Below the pieces are notes generated by a model. It saw nothing but the letters and a program-made list of their open reading frames with translations. It had not been told where the DNA came from and ran no database searches. DNA of 64,000 nucleotides from a bacterium. GTDB taxonomy: Bacteria > Pseudomonadota > Alphaproteobacteria > Caulobacterales > Caulobacteraceae. The DNA is taken from positions 1 through 64,000 of the forward strand of contig JAVBXP010000038.1 of the NCBI GenBank assembly GCA_030824495.1, written 5' to 3'. The position numbers and the translations under genes are program-made. This document shows positions 47,822-55,886 of this stretch, piece after piece. How positions within the stretch are numbered: the first letter of the stretch is position 1; each line of letters opens with the position of its first letter.

Positions 47822-48895
47822 TTGCTAGACACATACGGTTGGAGCCAGACGCTCCAACACCAATTCACCGACCACGCGGCGCGCGGCTTGCTGCCCGCTC
47901 GCGTCATCGTTCAACAACGCGGGCTCTACCGGCTCGCCACTCAGGAGGGCGAGGTCTCGGCCGAGCTCTCAGGCAAGTTCCTCCACGAGGCCCTGACCGG
48001 CGACCACCCCGTCGCCGGGGACTGGGTCGCCTGCATGGTGCGTGCGCAGGAAGCGGCGGCGACCATCCATCACCTGCTGCCACGCTCCAGCGTGTTCATC
48101 CGTCGGGCCTCCGGGCCAGGCGGCGGCTCCCAGGTGGTGGCGGCCAATGTCGACCTTGTGCTGCTGGTCGCCTCGCTCAACGCCGACCTCAGCCTGCGCC
48201 GGCTGGAGCGCTATCTCGCGACCGCCTGGGAGAGCGGCGCCCAGCCGGTCATCGTGCTGACCAAGGCCGATGCTTGCGCGGAGGCGTCGGCTCTGGTCGC
48301 GGCGGTGCAGAACATCGCCTTCGGCGTCCCGGTCCATGCCGTCTCGGCGGTTACGGGGCAGGGGGTGGCCGAAGTCTCGGCCCTGCTGGCTCCGGGCAAG
48401 ACGGCGGTGCTGCTCGGCTCGTCCGGCGTGGGCAAGTCCACCCTGGTCAACGCCCTCGCCGGGGCTGAGCTGATGGCCACGGGCGGCATCCGCGAGGACG
48501 ACGCGCGCGGCCGCCACACCACCACCCATCGCGAACTGGTGGTGCTGCCCACCGGGGCGCTGATCCTGGACACGCCCGGCATGCGCGAGCTGGGGCTGTG
48601 GGACGCCGACGAGGGCATGGCCGCCGCCTTCGCCGATATCAAGGCTCTGGGCGCGGCCTGCCGGTTTCGCGATTGCAGCCATCAGGCTGAGCCCGGCTGC
48701 GCCGTCCGCCTGGCTCTGGAGCGTGGCGACCTCGATGGGGGGCGCTGGAAGAGCTACGGCAAGCTCCAGCGCGAACTGGCGCACCTGGATCGTCGCGACG
48801 ATCCCCAGGCTCAGATCGAGAACCGCAAGCTATGGGCCCAGCGCCACAAGGCCTCTCGCCAGCGGCTCAAACACCGCGACAGCGAAGCGTACTAG
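47822..48895 (+). CDS. rsgA: Ribosome small-subunit GTPase RsgA (YjeQ/EngC)
   Basis: 357 residues. An N-terminal OB-fold (LSGKFLHEALTGDHPVAGDW), a circularly permuted GTPase with G4 VLTKAD, G5-like VSAVTGQG, G1 LLGSSGVGKSTLVNAL and G3 LDTPGMRELG in that order, and a C-terminal zinc motif CRFRDCSHQAEPGCAV. It matures the 30S ribosomal subunit. The start is TTG 47822; no ATG or GTG fits. The leader has a small ORF and a hairpin over the SD. A strong terminator follows. Confidence 0.93.
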   Translation: MLDTYGWSQTLQHQFTDHAARGLLPARVIVQQRGLYRLATQEGEVSAELSGKFLHEALTGDHPVAGDWVACMVRAQEAAATIHHLLPRSSVFIRRASGPGGGSQVVAANVDLVLLVASLNADLSLRRLERYLATAWESGAQPVIVLTKADACAEASALVAAVQNIAFGVPVHAVSAVTGQGVAEVSALLAPGKTAVLLGSSGVGKSTLVNALAGAELMATGGIREDDARGRHTTTHRELVVLPTGALILDTPGMRELGLWDADEGMAAAFADIKALGAACRFRDCSHQAEPGCAVRLALERGDLDGGRWKSYGKLQRELAHLDRRDDPQAQIENRKLWAQRHKASRQRLKHRDSEAY

Positions 48896-48926
48896 GCTTC
48901 TTCGGCCTCTGTGGGGGAAATGAAAA

Positions 48927-48957
48927 GGCCCGCGGTGAGCTCGGATCACCGCGGGCC
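48927..48957. terminator. Bidirectional terminator between rsgA and the catalase-like remnant
   Basis: GGCCCGCGGTGA-gctcgga-TCACCGCGGGCC, 12-base perfect stem. On the plus strand TCTTTC follows; on the minus strand TTTTCATTT follows, which is the better U tract. The minus-strand side suits the catalase-like remnant that ends at 48976. Confidence 0.85.
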
Positions 48958-48975
48958 GTCTTTCAGGGGTCGAAG

Positions 48976-49122
48976 CTAAACCTCGACCGGTTCGCCTGCG
49001 ACGTGCGCATCGAACGCCTCTGAGTTGAGCCCGAGTCTGCGCGCGACGCCAGTCCCATATTCGCGTTCTGCGAGGACGAAGTGACGCACCCGCCGGATCG
49101 GGATGGCCTTCGGCGCGTCAGT
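48976..49122 (-). pseudogene. Remnant of a catalase gene (C-terminal tail only)
   Basis: On the minus strand an open stretch of 48 codons without start codon runs to a TAG at 48976: TDAPKAIPIRRVRHF, then VLAEREYGTGVARRLGLN and a short acidic end. The R-x-x-HF-x-x-A-x-x-x-YG-x-x-VA-x-x-LGL pattern resembles the C-terminal end of KatA-type monofunctional catalases, as recalled from memory. A stop precedes it and nothing of the haem domain is present. A minus-strand terminator follows directly and oxyR is divergent, the usual place for a catalase. I read it as a deleted catalase gene. Confidence 0.5.
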
Positions 49123-49150
49123 TCACAGGCGTGCGCGATAAGGTTATCTG

Positions 49151-50017
49151 ATGGGCATGCCCACATTTCGACAGCTTCGTTATCTGACCGCCCTGGCCGA
49201 GGCGCGCCATTTCGGCCGCGCGGCGGCGGCCTGCCACGTCACCCAACCGGCGCTGTCGATGCAGATCCGCGAACTGGAGGCCGAACTCGACCTGACCCTC
49301 GTCGAGCGCGGAAAGGGCGGGGTGACCCTGACGCCAGACGGCGAAGCCCTGGCCGAGCGCGCGCGGAGCCTCACCGCCGGGGTCAAGGATCTGGAGGACT
49401 TCGCCCGCGAACGGCGCGGCGTTCGCGCCAAGCGGCTGGTCCTGGGTGTGATCCCGACGGTCGCGCCCTATCTGCTGCCAAATCTCCTGCCGGTGCTGCA
49501 GGCAGTGATCCCCGACCTGGACCTGAAGATCCGCGAGACCCGGACCACCGCCCTGATGGCCGAGCTCGCCGCCGGTGATCTGGACGCGGTGATCGCCGCC
49601 CTGCCGCTGAAGGGCGATGACGTGGACGCGGTAAGCCTGTTCGAAGATCCCTTCCTGCTCGCCAGCCCCGCCGCCGCGCCCCTGGCCGCGACTGACCCGC
49701 GCGCCCTACCTGCGGACCGCCTGCTGCTGCTCGAGGAGGGGCACTGCCTGCGTGAACAGGCTCTAGGTGCTTGCGCGATCACTGACCTCTCCACCTTCGG
49801 CGCGACCAGCCTCACCACATTGCTCCACCTGGTCGCCCACGGGCAGGGCGTGACCCTGTTGCCGCGCATGGCGGCGGCCGAGATCGCCGATCCCCGGATC
49901 GCCTTGGCGCGGTTCCCGGCCCCGCAGCCCAGCCGCACGATCGCCATGGCCTGGCGGACCGGCTCGCCCCGCAAGAAGCAACTCAAGGAGATCGCCGCGC
50001 GATTAGTGCGGGGGTAA
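49151..50017 (+). CDS. oxyR: Hydrogen-peroxide sensor OxyR (LysR family)
   Basis: 288 residues. LysR HTH at the start (RQLRYLTALAEARHFGRAAA, CHVTQPALSMQIRELE) and the co-inducer domain. The redox motif LLEEGHCLREQALGACAITD places cysteines at 199 and 208, the same numbers as in E. coli OxyR, and is followed by ATSLTTLLHLVAHGQGVTLL as in the family. Peroxide forms the Cys199-Cys208 disulfide and activates transcription of catalase and other genes. Its usual divergent catalase target appears to be reduced to a remnant at 48976-49122. Confidence 0.93.
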   Translation: MGMPTFRQLRYLTALAEARHFGRAAAACHVTQPALSMQIRELEAELDLTLVERGKGGVTLTPDGEALAERARSLTAGVKDLEDFARERRGVRAKRLVLGVIPTVAPYLLPNLLPVLQAVIPDLDLKIRETRTTALMAELAAGDLDAVIAALPLKGDDVDAVSLFEDPFLLASPAAAPLAATDPRALPADRLLLLEEGHCLREQALGACAITDLSTFGATSLTTLLHLVAHGQGVTLLPRMAAAEIADPRIALARFPAPQPSRTIAMAWRTGSPRKKQLKEIAARLVRG

Positions 50018-50126
50018 AGGCGCGGCGGGAGCGCCTTGCCGCTCGAGCTTTCCGACAGCGGCGAAGTGGCGGTAGGAAACACCTACACCCATGCGGTCCG
50101 CCGCGAACTCGACCTGAAGGTCCATG

Positions 50127-50993
50127 ATGACGCCGACTGACGATTGGCTGACCGGCTTCCTGGAGGCCGAACGGCTCCCGGCCTCCTATGCGCAGACCGT
50201 CGAAGCCGTGGCCTTGCCGTTGGCTCAGCAGATCGCGACGAGGGCGGAGCAGGCAGGCGGCCTGGTGGTCGGCCTGTGCGGCGCCCAGGCCAGCGGCAAA
50301 TCGACCCTGACGGCGGTGGTGAAACGATTGCTGGAGATGCGCGGCTTGAAGGTGGCGCTGTTTTCGCTCGACGACATCTACCTGACCCGCGCCGAGCGTC
50401 GGGCTTTGGCTGCGAAGGTGCATCCGCTGCTGGCCACGCGAGGCGTTCCGGGAACCCATGATGTCGCCTGGGGTGAAGCCTTGCTTGAGGATTTGCGCAA
50501 GCCGGGGCCGACCCTGCTGCCGGCCTTCGACAAGGCCAGCGACGACCGCAAGCCGGGAGCGGTGTTTGAGGGGCCGGCCGATGTGGTGCTGTTCGAAGGC
50601 TGGTGCGTCGGGGCCGCGCCACAGGATCCGGAAGCCCTGGCCCAGCCGATCAACGATCTGGAGCGGGACCTTGACCCGGGCGGGGTCTGGCGGACCTACG
50701 CCAATGCAGCCTTGGCGGGTCCTTACCGGGACCTGTTCTCAAGGCTCGATATGCTGGTGCTGTTGCGGTCGCCGGGCTTCGAGGTCGTGCTGGAGTGGCG
50801 GGCCGAGCAGGAGCACAAGCTGCGCGAACGCCTGGCCCGCGAGGGGGGCGATGCGTCCCGCGTGATGAGCGATGCTCAGGTCGAGGCCTTCATTCGCCAC
50901 TATGAGCGCCTGACGCGCTGGATCTTGGAAGAAATGCCGAGGCGGGCCGACATCGTGGTCCGCCTCGACAAACAACGACGAGCGTCGCTTTAG
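50127..50993 (+). CDS. P-loop kinase, D-glycerate 3-kinase-like
   Basis: 288 residues. Walker A GLCGAQASGKSTLTAVVKRL, then LFSLDDIYLTRAERRALAAK, HPLLATRGVPGTHDVAWGEA, PAFDKASDDR and VLFEGWCVGA match plant GLYK and bacterial glycerate-kinase-like proteins of the P-loop kinase family. The likely reaction is ATP-dependent phosphorylation of glycerate to 3-phosphoglycerate. AAGG six bases upstream favours the second of two adjacent ATGs (50127). The stop overlaps that of the convergent DUF4168 gene by four bases (TTAG). Confidence 0.82.
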   Translation: MTPTDDWLTGFLEAERLPASYAQTVEAVALPLAQQIATRAEQAGGLVVGLCGAQASGKSTLTAVVKRLLEMRGLKVALFSLDDIYLTRAERRALAAKVHPLLATRGVPGTHDVAWGEALLEDLRKPGPTLLPAFDKASDDRKPGAVFEGPADVVLFEGWCVGAAPQDPEALAQPINDLERDLDPGGVWRTYANAALAGPYRDLFSRLDMLVLLRSPGFEVVLEWRAEQEHKLRERLAREGGDASRVMSDAQVEAFIRHYERLTRWILEEMPRRADIVVRLDKQRRASL

Positions 50994-51373
50994 GCGGCCG
51001 GTTCGGCGTTCAGAACCTGGGTCAGACGTTGGCGCAGGGCGTTGTCCTTTTGCACCGCGGCCGACATCTCATTGTACTTGTCCGGCGACAGGCCGCTGGC
51101 CTGGACGGCGGCGCCCATCTTGCCGATCATTTCCTTCTGCACGGTGGCCTTCGTCGGGCCATCAGCACCGGCGAGCTTGGGGCTGTACTCACTGTTGATC
51201 TTCTGGATTTCGGTCATCGCGGCGCCAAACGACTTCAGCTCGGCGTCGGTGAAACCGCCAGCGGCGGGAGCGGCGGCGGCCGGAGCTTCAGCAGCCGGAG
51301 CAGTCTGGGCTTGAGCCGAGGCGCCAAAAGTCACGGCGCCGAGCAGGCCAGCGGCCAGAATAGCAATACGCAT
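50990..51373 (-). CDS. DUF4168 secreted protein
   Basis: 127 residues. The signal peptide MRIAILAAGLLGAVTFGASA followed by QAQ leads into an Ala/Pro-rich linker and a DUF4168 domain (about 40-122): GGFTDAELKSFGAAMTEIQK, SPDKYNEMSAAVQKDNALRQ. The family is periplasmic, helical and of unknown role. It stands alone: convergent with the kinase gene and 168 bp from the next gene upstream, which is on the same strand and unrelated. Confidence 0.82.
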   Translation of the reverse strand: MRIAILAAGLLGAVTFGASAQAQTAPAAEAPAAAAPAAGGFTDAELKSFGAAMTEIQKINSEYSPKLAGADGPTKATVQKEMIGKMGAAVQASGLSPDKYNEMSAAVQKDNALRQRLTQVLNAEPAA

Positions 51374-51541
51374 ACGGAGGGTTTCCTAACCTATTTGGGA
51401 TCGAGCCCAGCGAGCCTAACGCGAGCGTCGGGACGAAAATACGACCGCAATGCGCCGAACGCGGGTCTGCGACGATTGTGCGCAGCGGGCAGGCAGATCG
51501 GCGCGAGGCGCCTCGCACGCCGGCCCAATTCCCGTCTACGA

Positions 51542-52546
51542 CTAGCCGACGTATCCGGCAGGCTGCGCCACGCAGTCCTCAGGCCTCTGCACCCGCTCAT
51601 GTCCGAGCCCAACGTCGAGACTCTGCAATTGGGCGAACAAAACCTGCAGGCGCTTGAGATTTGCGACCGCAAGACGGCTCACCACCGCCTCGGCTTGCGG
51701 CGCGGGCCGCGCATCGAAGCTGGCGCCCTGTGCGGTGATCAGTCCGCGGGTCCTCAGGGTATGAAGCCGCCGACGCACGCTCGGGATCGGCTGGCTCAGA
51801 GAGCGCGCCAGGGACGACGTCCGCAGGGTAGGCCAAGCGTCACCAGCCGCGCCACGACCAGTCGCCTCGACCATGCCCATATAGACCAAGGCCTCGTCAT
51901 AGCCGCCCGCCATGTCGGCGATCCTGGCCAGGGTGTCCACGGCGAAGGCCGCGCAGCGGCGATTGACCAACCTAAGCGGCGGCTCGCCGGCCCCTAGGTC
52001 GCTCGCGTCGGCCTTTGGCCAATAGACTTCAGGGACCCTGGAGGAGAGGTCACGTAGCAAAGTCCGAACCGCGGCATAGTTGACCTGCGAGCCAGCGTGA
52101 TGGTGCGGCTCGTCGATCAGGCGCGCATGAACCCCGTGCTCGGTGCGGACGCATCGGCCCATGGCGATCAGGCCATCCACCCGCCGCCGGGTCGTTTCGT
52201 ACGGCAGGCCTAGCCGATCGGACAGCAACCGAACGGAGATTGGACGTCGAAAGCCATCCGGCGGTCCGTCTGCATATGTGGCGTACCGCCAACCAAGGGT
52301 CGCGATCTCGTCGAGGTGGCCGATGTCAGCGTCCATGATCGCAGTCAGGAGTACGGCGTCGATGATGTCGCCCTTCGAGCCGTCGACGCCGGCGAGGATG
52401 GCGCGCAATAGATAGCGACACGTCGCGTAGAGGACCGCGGCGAGCACTTCGGGACTGACTCGCGCGCCGTGAGAGGCGCGCGTGGGCAGGGTCACCGTCG
52501 TCGACAGGCCAAGCCAGGGCTCCACGCTTTGTCGGGATAGGGGCAT
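51542..52546 (-). CDS. Unfamiliar protein with two helix-turn-helix-like regions
   Basis: 334 residues; family not recognised. Two winged-helix-like segments are seen: RPISVRLLSDRLGLPYETTR with RRVDGLIAMGRC (about 130-165), and WPTLRTSSLARSLSQPIPSV with RRRLHTLRTRGLI (about 245-280). Each has the helix-turn-helix plus wing pattern of MarR/ArsR/FaeA-type domains. The N-terminal 120 residues are helical (SPEVLAAVLYATCRYLLRAI). AAGGAG five bases before ATG 52546 decides the start. It is divergent from a single-receiver response regulator and may be a transcription factor acting with it. Confidence 0.6.
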   Translation of the reverse strand: MPLSRQSVEPWLGLSTTVTLPTRASHGARVSPEVLAAVLYATCRYLLRAILAGVDGSKGDIIDAVLLTAIMDADIGHLDEIATLGWRYATYADGPPDGFRRPISVRLLSDRLGLPYETTRRRVDGLIAMGRCVRTEHGVHARLIDEPHHHAGSQVNYAAVRTLLRDLSSRVPEVYWPKADASDLGAGEPPLRLVNRRCAAFAVDTLARIADMAGGYDEALVYMGMVEATGRGAAGDAWPTLRTSSLARSLSQPIPSVRRRLHTLRTRGLITAQGASFDARPAPQAEAVVSRLAVANLKRLQVLFAQLQSLDVGLGHERVQRPEDCVAQPAGYVG

Positions 52547-52715
52547 GGGGCTCCTTAAGAAAAGCCGGACTATCGGCTCGTGATTCCTACATGCTGACGC
52601 TGTTCCCAACACCTGCGCGCTGGTCGATTTGTTCATTTTGGGTACGAGGCCCGTCCCTGGCCGCACCCTGGTAACCCTAGCTGCCTACCTCTCGCGCCAG
52701 ATATGGGGGACAGAG

Positions 52716-53225
52716 ATGGCCAGCGGACTTGCGGCGCTTCGAATACTGGTCATCGACGATAACCCCCAGATGCGCACCATCGTCGGCACCGTCCTCTCCG
52801 CCGCCGGTGTCGGCCAGGTCTTCTACGCACAAAATGGACGCGAGGGTCTGTCGGCTCTGTTGGCGTGCCAGCCTGACGTCACCTTCGTCGATTATGAGAT
52901 GCCGCAGATGAACGGCCTGGATTTCATCTCGGGGGTGCGCGCCCTGGATGGCGATCAGCGGATGACTGCACTGATCATGCTGACCGGCCACTCAGATCGC
53001 CGGCGCCTAAGCGCCGCACGTGATCGAGGCGTGAATGAGTTCCTCGCCAAACCGGTCGCGGCGCGAACCATACTGGGGCGCCTGCAGTCGGTGATCCTAC
53101 ACGCACGACCATTCATTCTGACCGGAAGCTACTTTGGGCCCGACCGCCGTCGCCGAAGCACCGCAGACTACGCCGGTCCGCGCAGACGGGCGAGCGACAG
53201 GCTGGGTGAGACGCTCGAGATTTGA
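52716..53225 (+). CDS. Response regulator with short basic C-terminal tail
   Basis: 169 residues. A CheY-like receiver (about 10-125) with VIDDNPQMR, acceptor Asp in VTFVDYEMPQMNGLD, Thr in IMLTGHSD and Lys in FLAKPV. The tail has FGPDRRRR and YAGPRRRASD, basic motifs seen at the C-terminus of many alphaproteobacterial single-receiver proteins. No DNA-binding domain. GGGGGA precedes ATG 52716. It is divergent from the double-HTH protein at 51542-52546. Confidence 0.85.
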   Translation: MASGLAALRILVIDDNPQMRTIVGTVLSAAGVGQVFYAQNGREGLSALLACQPDVTFVDYEMPQMNGLDFISGVRALDGDQRMTALIMLTGHSDRRRLSAARDRGVNEFLAKPVAARTILGRLQSVILHARPFILTGSYFGPDRRRRSTADYAGPRRRASDRLGETLEI

Positions 53226-53383
53226 CAACGCCCCTCGGCCTTCGAGCACCGAGGGCGCGCGCCGAAAAGCGGACCTGGCCATGTTCTCAGAAGTGGTGGG
53301 TAGCGGACGCAGGATGACGCTACGATCAGGCTTCCGTTGCCGCCTTCGTGATGTTGGCGGCCTCCAGAATCAGGGGGAACGCC

Positions 53384-53803
53384 ATGACGGTTCGAACAGC
53401 GCGATGTGCGTGTCAGGCGTGCGAAGTCGAGGTTGAGGGCGAGCCGGTCAGTAGCGGGCTCTGTAGCTGCGACAATTGCAAACGGCGTACGGGCGCGCCG
53501 TTCGGATGGTCGGTCTACTTCCACGATGAACAGGTCAGTCGGGTGGAAGGTCCGCTCACGGTCCTCGACGGCTTCGGCAAACGCTGGTTTTGCGCAAGGT
53601 GCGGTTCGACCATCTATTGGCGGTCCTTCGGAGCCTGGAGGCCCGGCCAGACAGGATTTGCTGGAGGCTGCTTCGCCGATCCGACGCTGCCGGTCCCCAC
53701 CATTGCAGTACGCTGCGCGCAAGGCATGCCGTGGATTGCGTACCCCGACGGCTGCGCAGTGTTTGATGACATGCCGCCGGTCCCTCCCTCTTCGGCTCCG
53801 TGA
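53384..53803 (+). CDS. GFA-family (CENP-V/Mss4-like) zinc protein
   Basis: 139 residues. Zinc ligands are CACQACEVEVEG, GLCSCDNCKRRTGAPFGWSV and FCARCGSTIYW, the characteristic GFA arrangement. The family is named after glutathione-dependent formaldehyde-activating enzyme, but most members have no proven reaction. GGGGAA before ATG 53384 supports the start. It converges with the methyltransferase gene at 53838. Confidence 0.87.
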   Translation: MTVRTARCACQACEVEVEGEPVSSGLCSCDNCKRRTGAPFGWSVYFHDEQVSRVEGPLTVLDGFGKRWFCARCGSTIYWRSFGAWRPGQTGFAGGCFADPTLPVPTIAVRCAQGMPWIAYPDGCAVFDDMPPVPPSSAP

Positions 53804-53837
53804 GTGTCCGTAACGGGTCGGTAGACACCGCCCGCAG

Positions 53838-54749
53838 CTAGTCCTCGTCGCGCGGCAGCGGGTTCTCGACCACGCCCAGAGCGTCGGCGAGGCGCATCTT
53901 GGCCGAGCCGGGTTTCAGCGGCTTTTGCTGGCTGGGATCAGGCGCCCAGCCGGTGAGGGTCAGGATCTCGAAGGTGGCGGGCACGCGGCCGTCGGGTTCG
54001 GCGAACTTCTCGACGTAGAGCTCGAAGGCGCGGGCCAGGACTTGCCGGGTGAGCAGGCGCGGGTGGCGTTCAGCCAGCACGCTGGTCTCGCCCATGGCCC
54101 GAAGGTCGGCCAGCAGCTTCAAGGGGTGGGCGTAGCGCACCGTCACCCGATCGACGTCGGCGACGGGGAGGGCGAAGCCGGAGCGTTGCAGCAGGCCAGC
54201 CGCGTCATAGGCGTCGGCGAAGGGCGAGACCCGCGGGCCCGCGCCGCCGGTCAGCTCCGCCTCGGCCGCCAGCATCGACTGGCGCAGCTCGGTCAGGGTC
54301 GCCCCGCCCAGCATCGAGCCGATAAACAGGCCGTCCGGCTTGAGCGCCCGGCGGATCTGGATCAGCGCCCCGACCACGTCGTTGGTCCAGTGCAGCGAGA
54401 GCGTCGAGATCACCAGGTCCAGGCTGCCGAACGCGAAGGGCAGGCGCTCTTCGTCGGCCACTAGGCGCGGTCCGGCGCGGCCCGACAGCATGGCGCTCGA
54501 AAGATCGGCCTCGATCAGGTGGCCGACGCGCGGCTTGGCGTCGCTGAGCGCCAGGGCGTCGGCGAACGCCCCGTTGCGTGCGCCGAGATCGACGGCGAGC
54601 GGGAAGTCGCGCATGATCGCTTCCAGGCGCACGACGGCGTCCTCGGCGGCGCGCCGCTTGAGGAAGTCGGCGTTGGCGTAGACGGCCGCGGCCCTGTTCA
54701 GGCGGGTGCGAAGCAGGTCGCGGTTGAATAGGCGGGGCGGGGCGGACAT
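53838..54749 (-). CDS. SAM-dependent methyltransferase, BioC/NDUFAF5-like
   Basis: 303 residues. It starts RLFNRDLLRTRLNRAAAVYA; motif I is LAVDLGARNGAFADAL, followed by LVISTLSLHWTNDVVGALIQ and RRALKPDGLFIGSMLGGATL. The N- and C-terminal parts match the mitochondrial NDUFAF5 (complex I arginine hydroxylase) and BioC-related proteins, which in alphaproteobacteria lie beside comF. Exact function is uncertain. Its ATG (54749-54747) shares a base with the TTG start proposed for comF on the other strand, so the two divergent genes have no intergenic region. Confidence 0.82.
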   Translation of the reverse strand: MSAPPRLFNRDLLRTRLNRAAAVYANADFLKRRAAEDAVVRLEAIMRDFPLAVDLGARNGAFADALALSDAKPRVGHLIEADLSSAMLSGRAGPRLVADEERLPFAFGSLDLVISTLSLHWTNDVVGALIQIRRALKPDGLFIGSMLGGATLTELRQSMLAAEAELTGGAGPRVSPFADAYDAAGLLQRSGFALPVADVDRVTVRYAHPLKLLADLRAMGETSVLAERHPRLLTRQVLARAFELYVEKFAEPDGRVPATFEILTLTGWAPDPSQQKPLKPGSAKMRLADALGVVENPLPRDED

Positions 54750-55558
54750 TGGCGGCGAGACGCTTTTCGACTGGAAGCCTGTCAGATGGCGATGCGAGTC
54801 CTTGGTGGAAACCTGGGCCGCGCGCCAACGCCGCGGTTCGTACCGCGCTCGACCTGCTTTTCCCACCCCAATCGCTGGACGACGGGCCAGCGCCGATGTC
54901 GAGCGGGTTCAGCGCCCAGGGCTGGAGCCGCATTCCCTTCATCGACGGCCCGCTGTGCGATGGATGCGGAACACCCTTCGAATACGACCTTGGCGAGGGC
55001 GTGCGTTGCGCCGACTGCATGGCCAAGCCGCGCGCCTTTTCCCGTGGCCGGGCCGCCTGCCTCTATGACGACGCCTCGCGTGGCGTGATCCTGCAATTGA
55101 AGCACGCCGACCGCACCGATCTGGCGCCGATGCTGGCGCGTTGGATCAGCCGTTCGGCCCGCGACCTGCTGGAGGACGCCGACGCCATCGCGCCGGTCCC
55201 CTTGCATCGCGGACGTCTGCTGGGCCGGCGTTACAATCAGGCCGCCGAGATCGCCCGGCCGCTCAGCCGCCTGACTGGCGTCCCCTATCTGGCCGACGCC
55301 CTGGTTCGGGTGCGGGCGATTGAGACGCAGGGCGGCAAGTCGGGTTCGGGCCGGCGGCGAAACGTCGCCGCCGCCTTCGCTGTGCCGGCCGGCCGCACCG
55401 GTCAGGTGGCGGGCAAGCGCATCCTCTTGATCGATGACGTCATGACCACCGGCGCCACTTTGGAAGGCTGCGCCAGGGCCTTGCTGGCCGCCGGTGCGAC
55501 GTGCGTCGATGTCGCAGTGGTTGCGAGGGTGAAAGAAGCCGCAAACCGCTCCATATAG
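54749..55558 (+). CDS. comF: ComF-family phosphoribosyltransferase-like protein
   Basis: 269 residues from TTG 54749. ALDLLFPP is the family start; a zinc motif LCDGCGTPFEYDLGEGVRCA with DCM follows, then VILQLKHADRTDLAPMLARW, PVPLHRGRLLGRRYNQAAEI and the PRPP loop RILLIDDVMTTGATLEGCAR. ComF supports DNA uptake in competent species. The first Cys pair expected after LLFPP is replaced by QSLDDG, so only one of two usual zinc knuckles remains. The next in-frame ATG (54896) would remove the LDLLFPP start. Confidence 0.83.
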   Translation: MAARRFSTGSLSDGDASPWWKPGPRANAAVRTALDLLFPPQSLDDGPAPMSSGFSAQGWSRIPFIDGPLCDGCGTPFEYDLGEGVRCADCMAKPRAFSRGRAACLYDDASRGVILQLKHADRTDLAPMLARWISRSARDLLEDADAIAPVPLHRGRLLGRRYNQAAEIARPLSRLTGVPYLADALVRVRAIETQGGKSGSGRRRNVAAAFAVPAGRTGQVAGKRILLIDDVMTTGATLEGCARALLAAGATCVDVAVVARVKEAANRSI

Positions 55559-55590
55559 ATCCGAACCCTGTTTCCCGCGTTAGACGAGCC

Positions 55591-55848
55591 ATGGCCCAAG
55601 TCACAATCTACACGAAGCCCTACTGCCCCTACTGCATCCGAGCGGTTTCGCTGCTCGAGAAGAAGGGCGTGGAGTTCACCGAGATCGAAGCCGCCTTCGA
55701 ACCCGAGAAGCGCCAGGAGATGATCCAGCGTTCCAACGGCCGGGCGACCTTCCCGCAGATCTTCATCGGCGATCAGCATGTCGGCGGTTGCGATGACATG
55801 ATGGCGCTGGAGTACGACGGCAAGCTGGACGCCCTGCTCGCGGCCTAG
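55591..55848 (+). CDS. grxC: Glutaredoxin 3
   Basis: 85 residues, a classic dithiol glutaredoxin. Active site KPYCPYCIRA, glutathione-binding TFPQIFIGDQHVGGCDDMMA. It reduces disulfides and glutathione adducts. An open frame runs upstream to 55501, but MAQVTIYTKPYCPYC is the family start. It sits 32 bp after comF and 38 bp before the nitrilase gene, the common alphaproteobacterial order. Confidence 0.95.
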   Translation: MAQVTIYTKPYCPYCIRAVSLLEKKGVEFTEIEAAFEPEKRQEMIQRSNGRATFPQIFIGDQHVGGCDDMMALEYDGKLDALLAA

Positions 55849-55886
55849 CCTTGAGCTTACGCGCGGGGTGACCTACGGGTGAGCTC

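Noticed and set aside
48963..49166. A 67-codon minus-strand frame near oxyR
   Set aside because: It has no family features; the overlapping frame at 48976-49122 carries catalase-like residues, so this one is a shadow.
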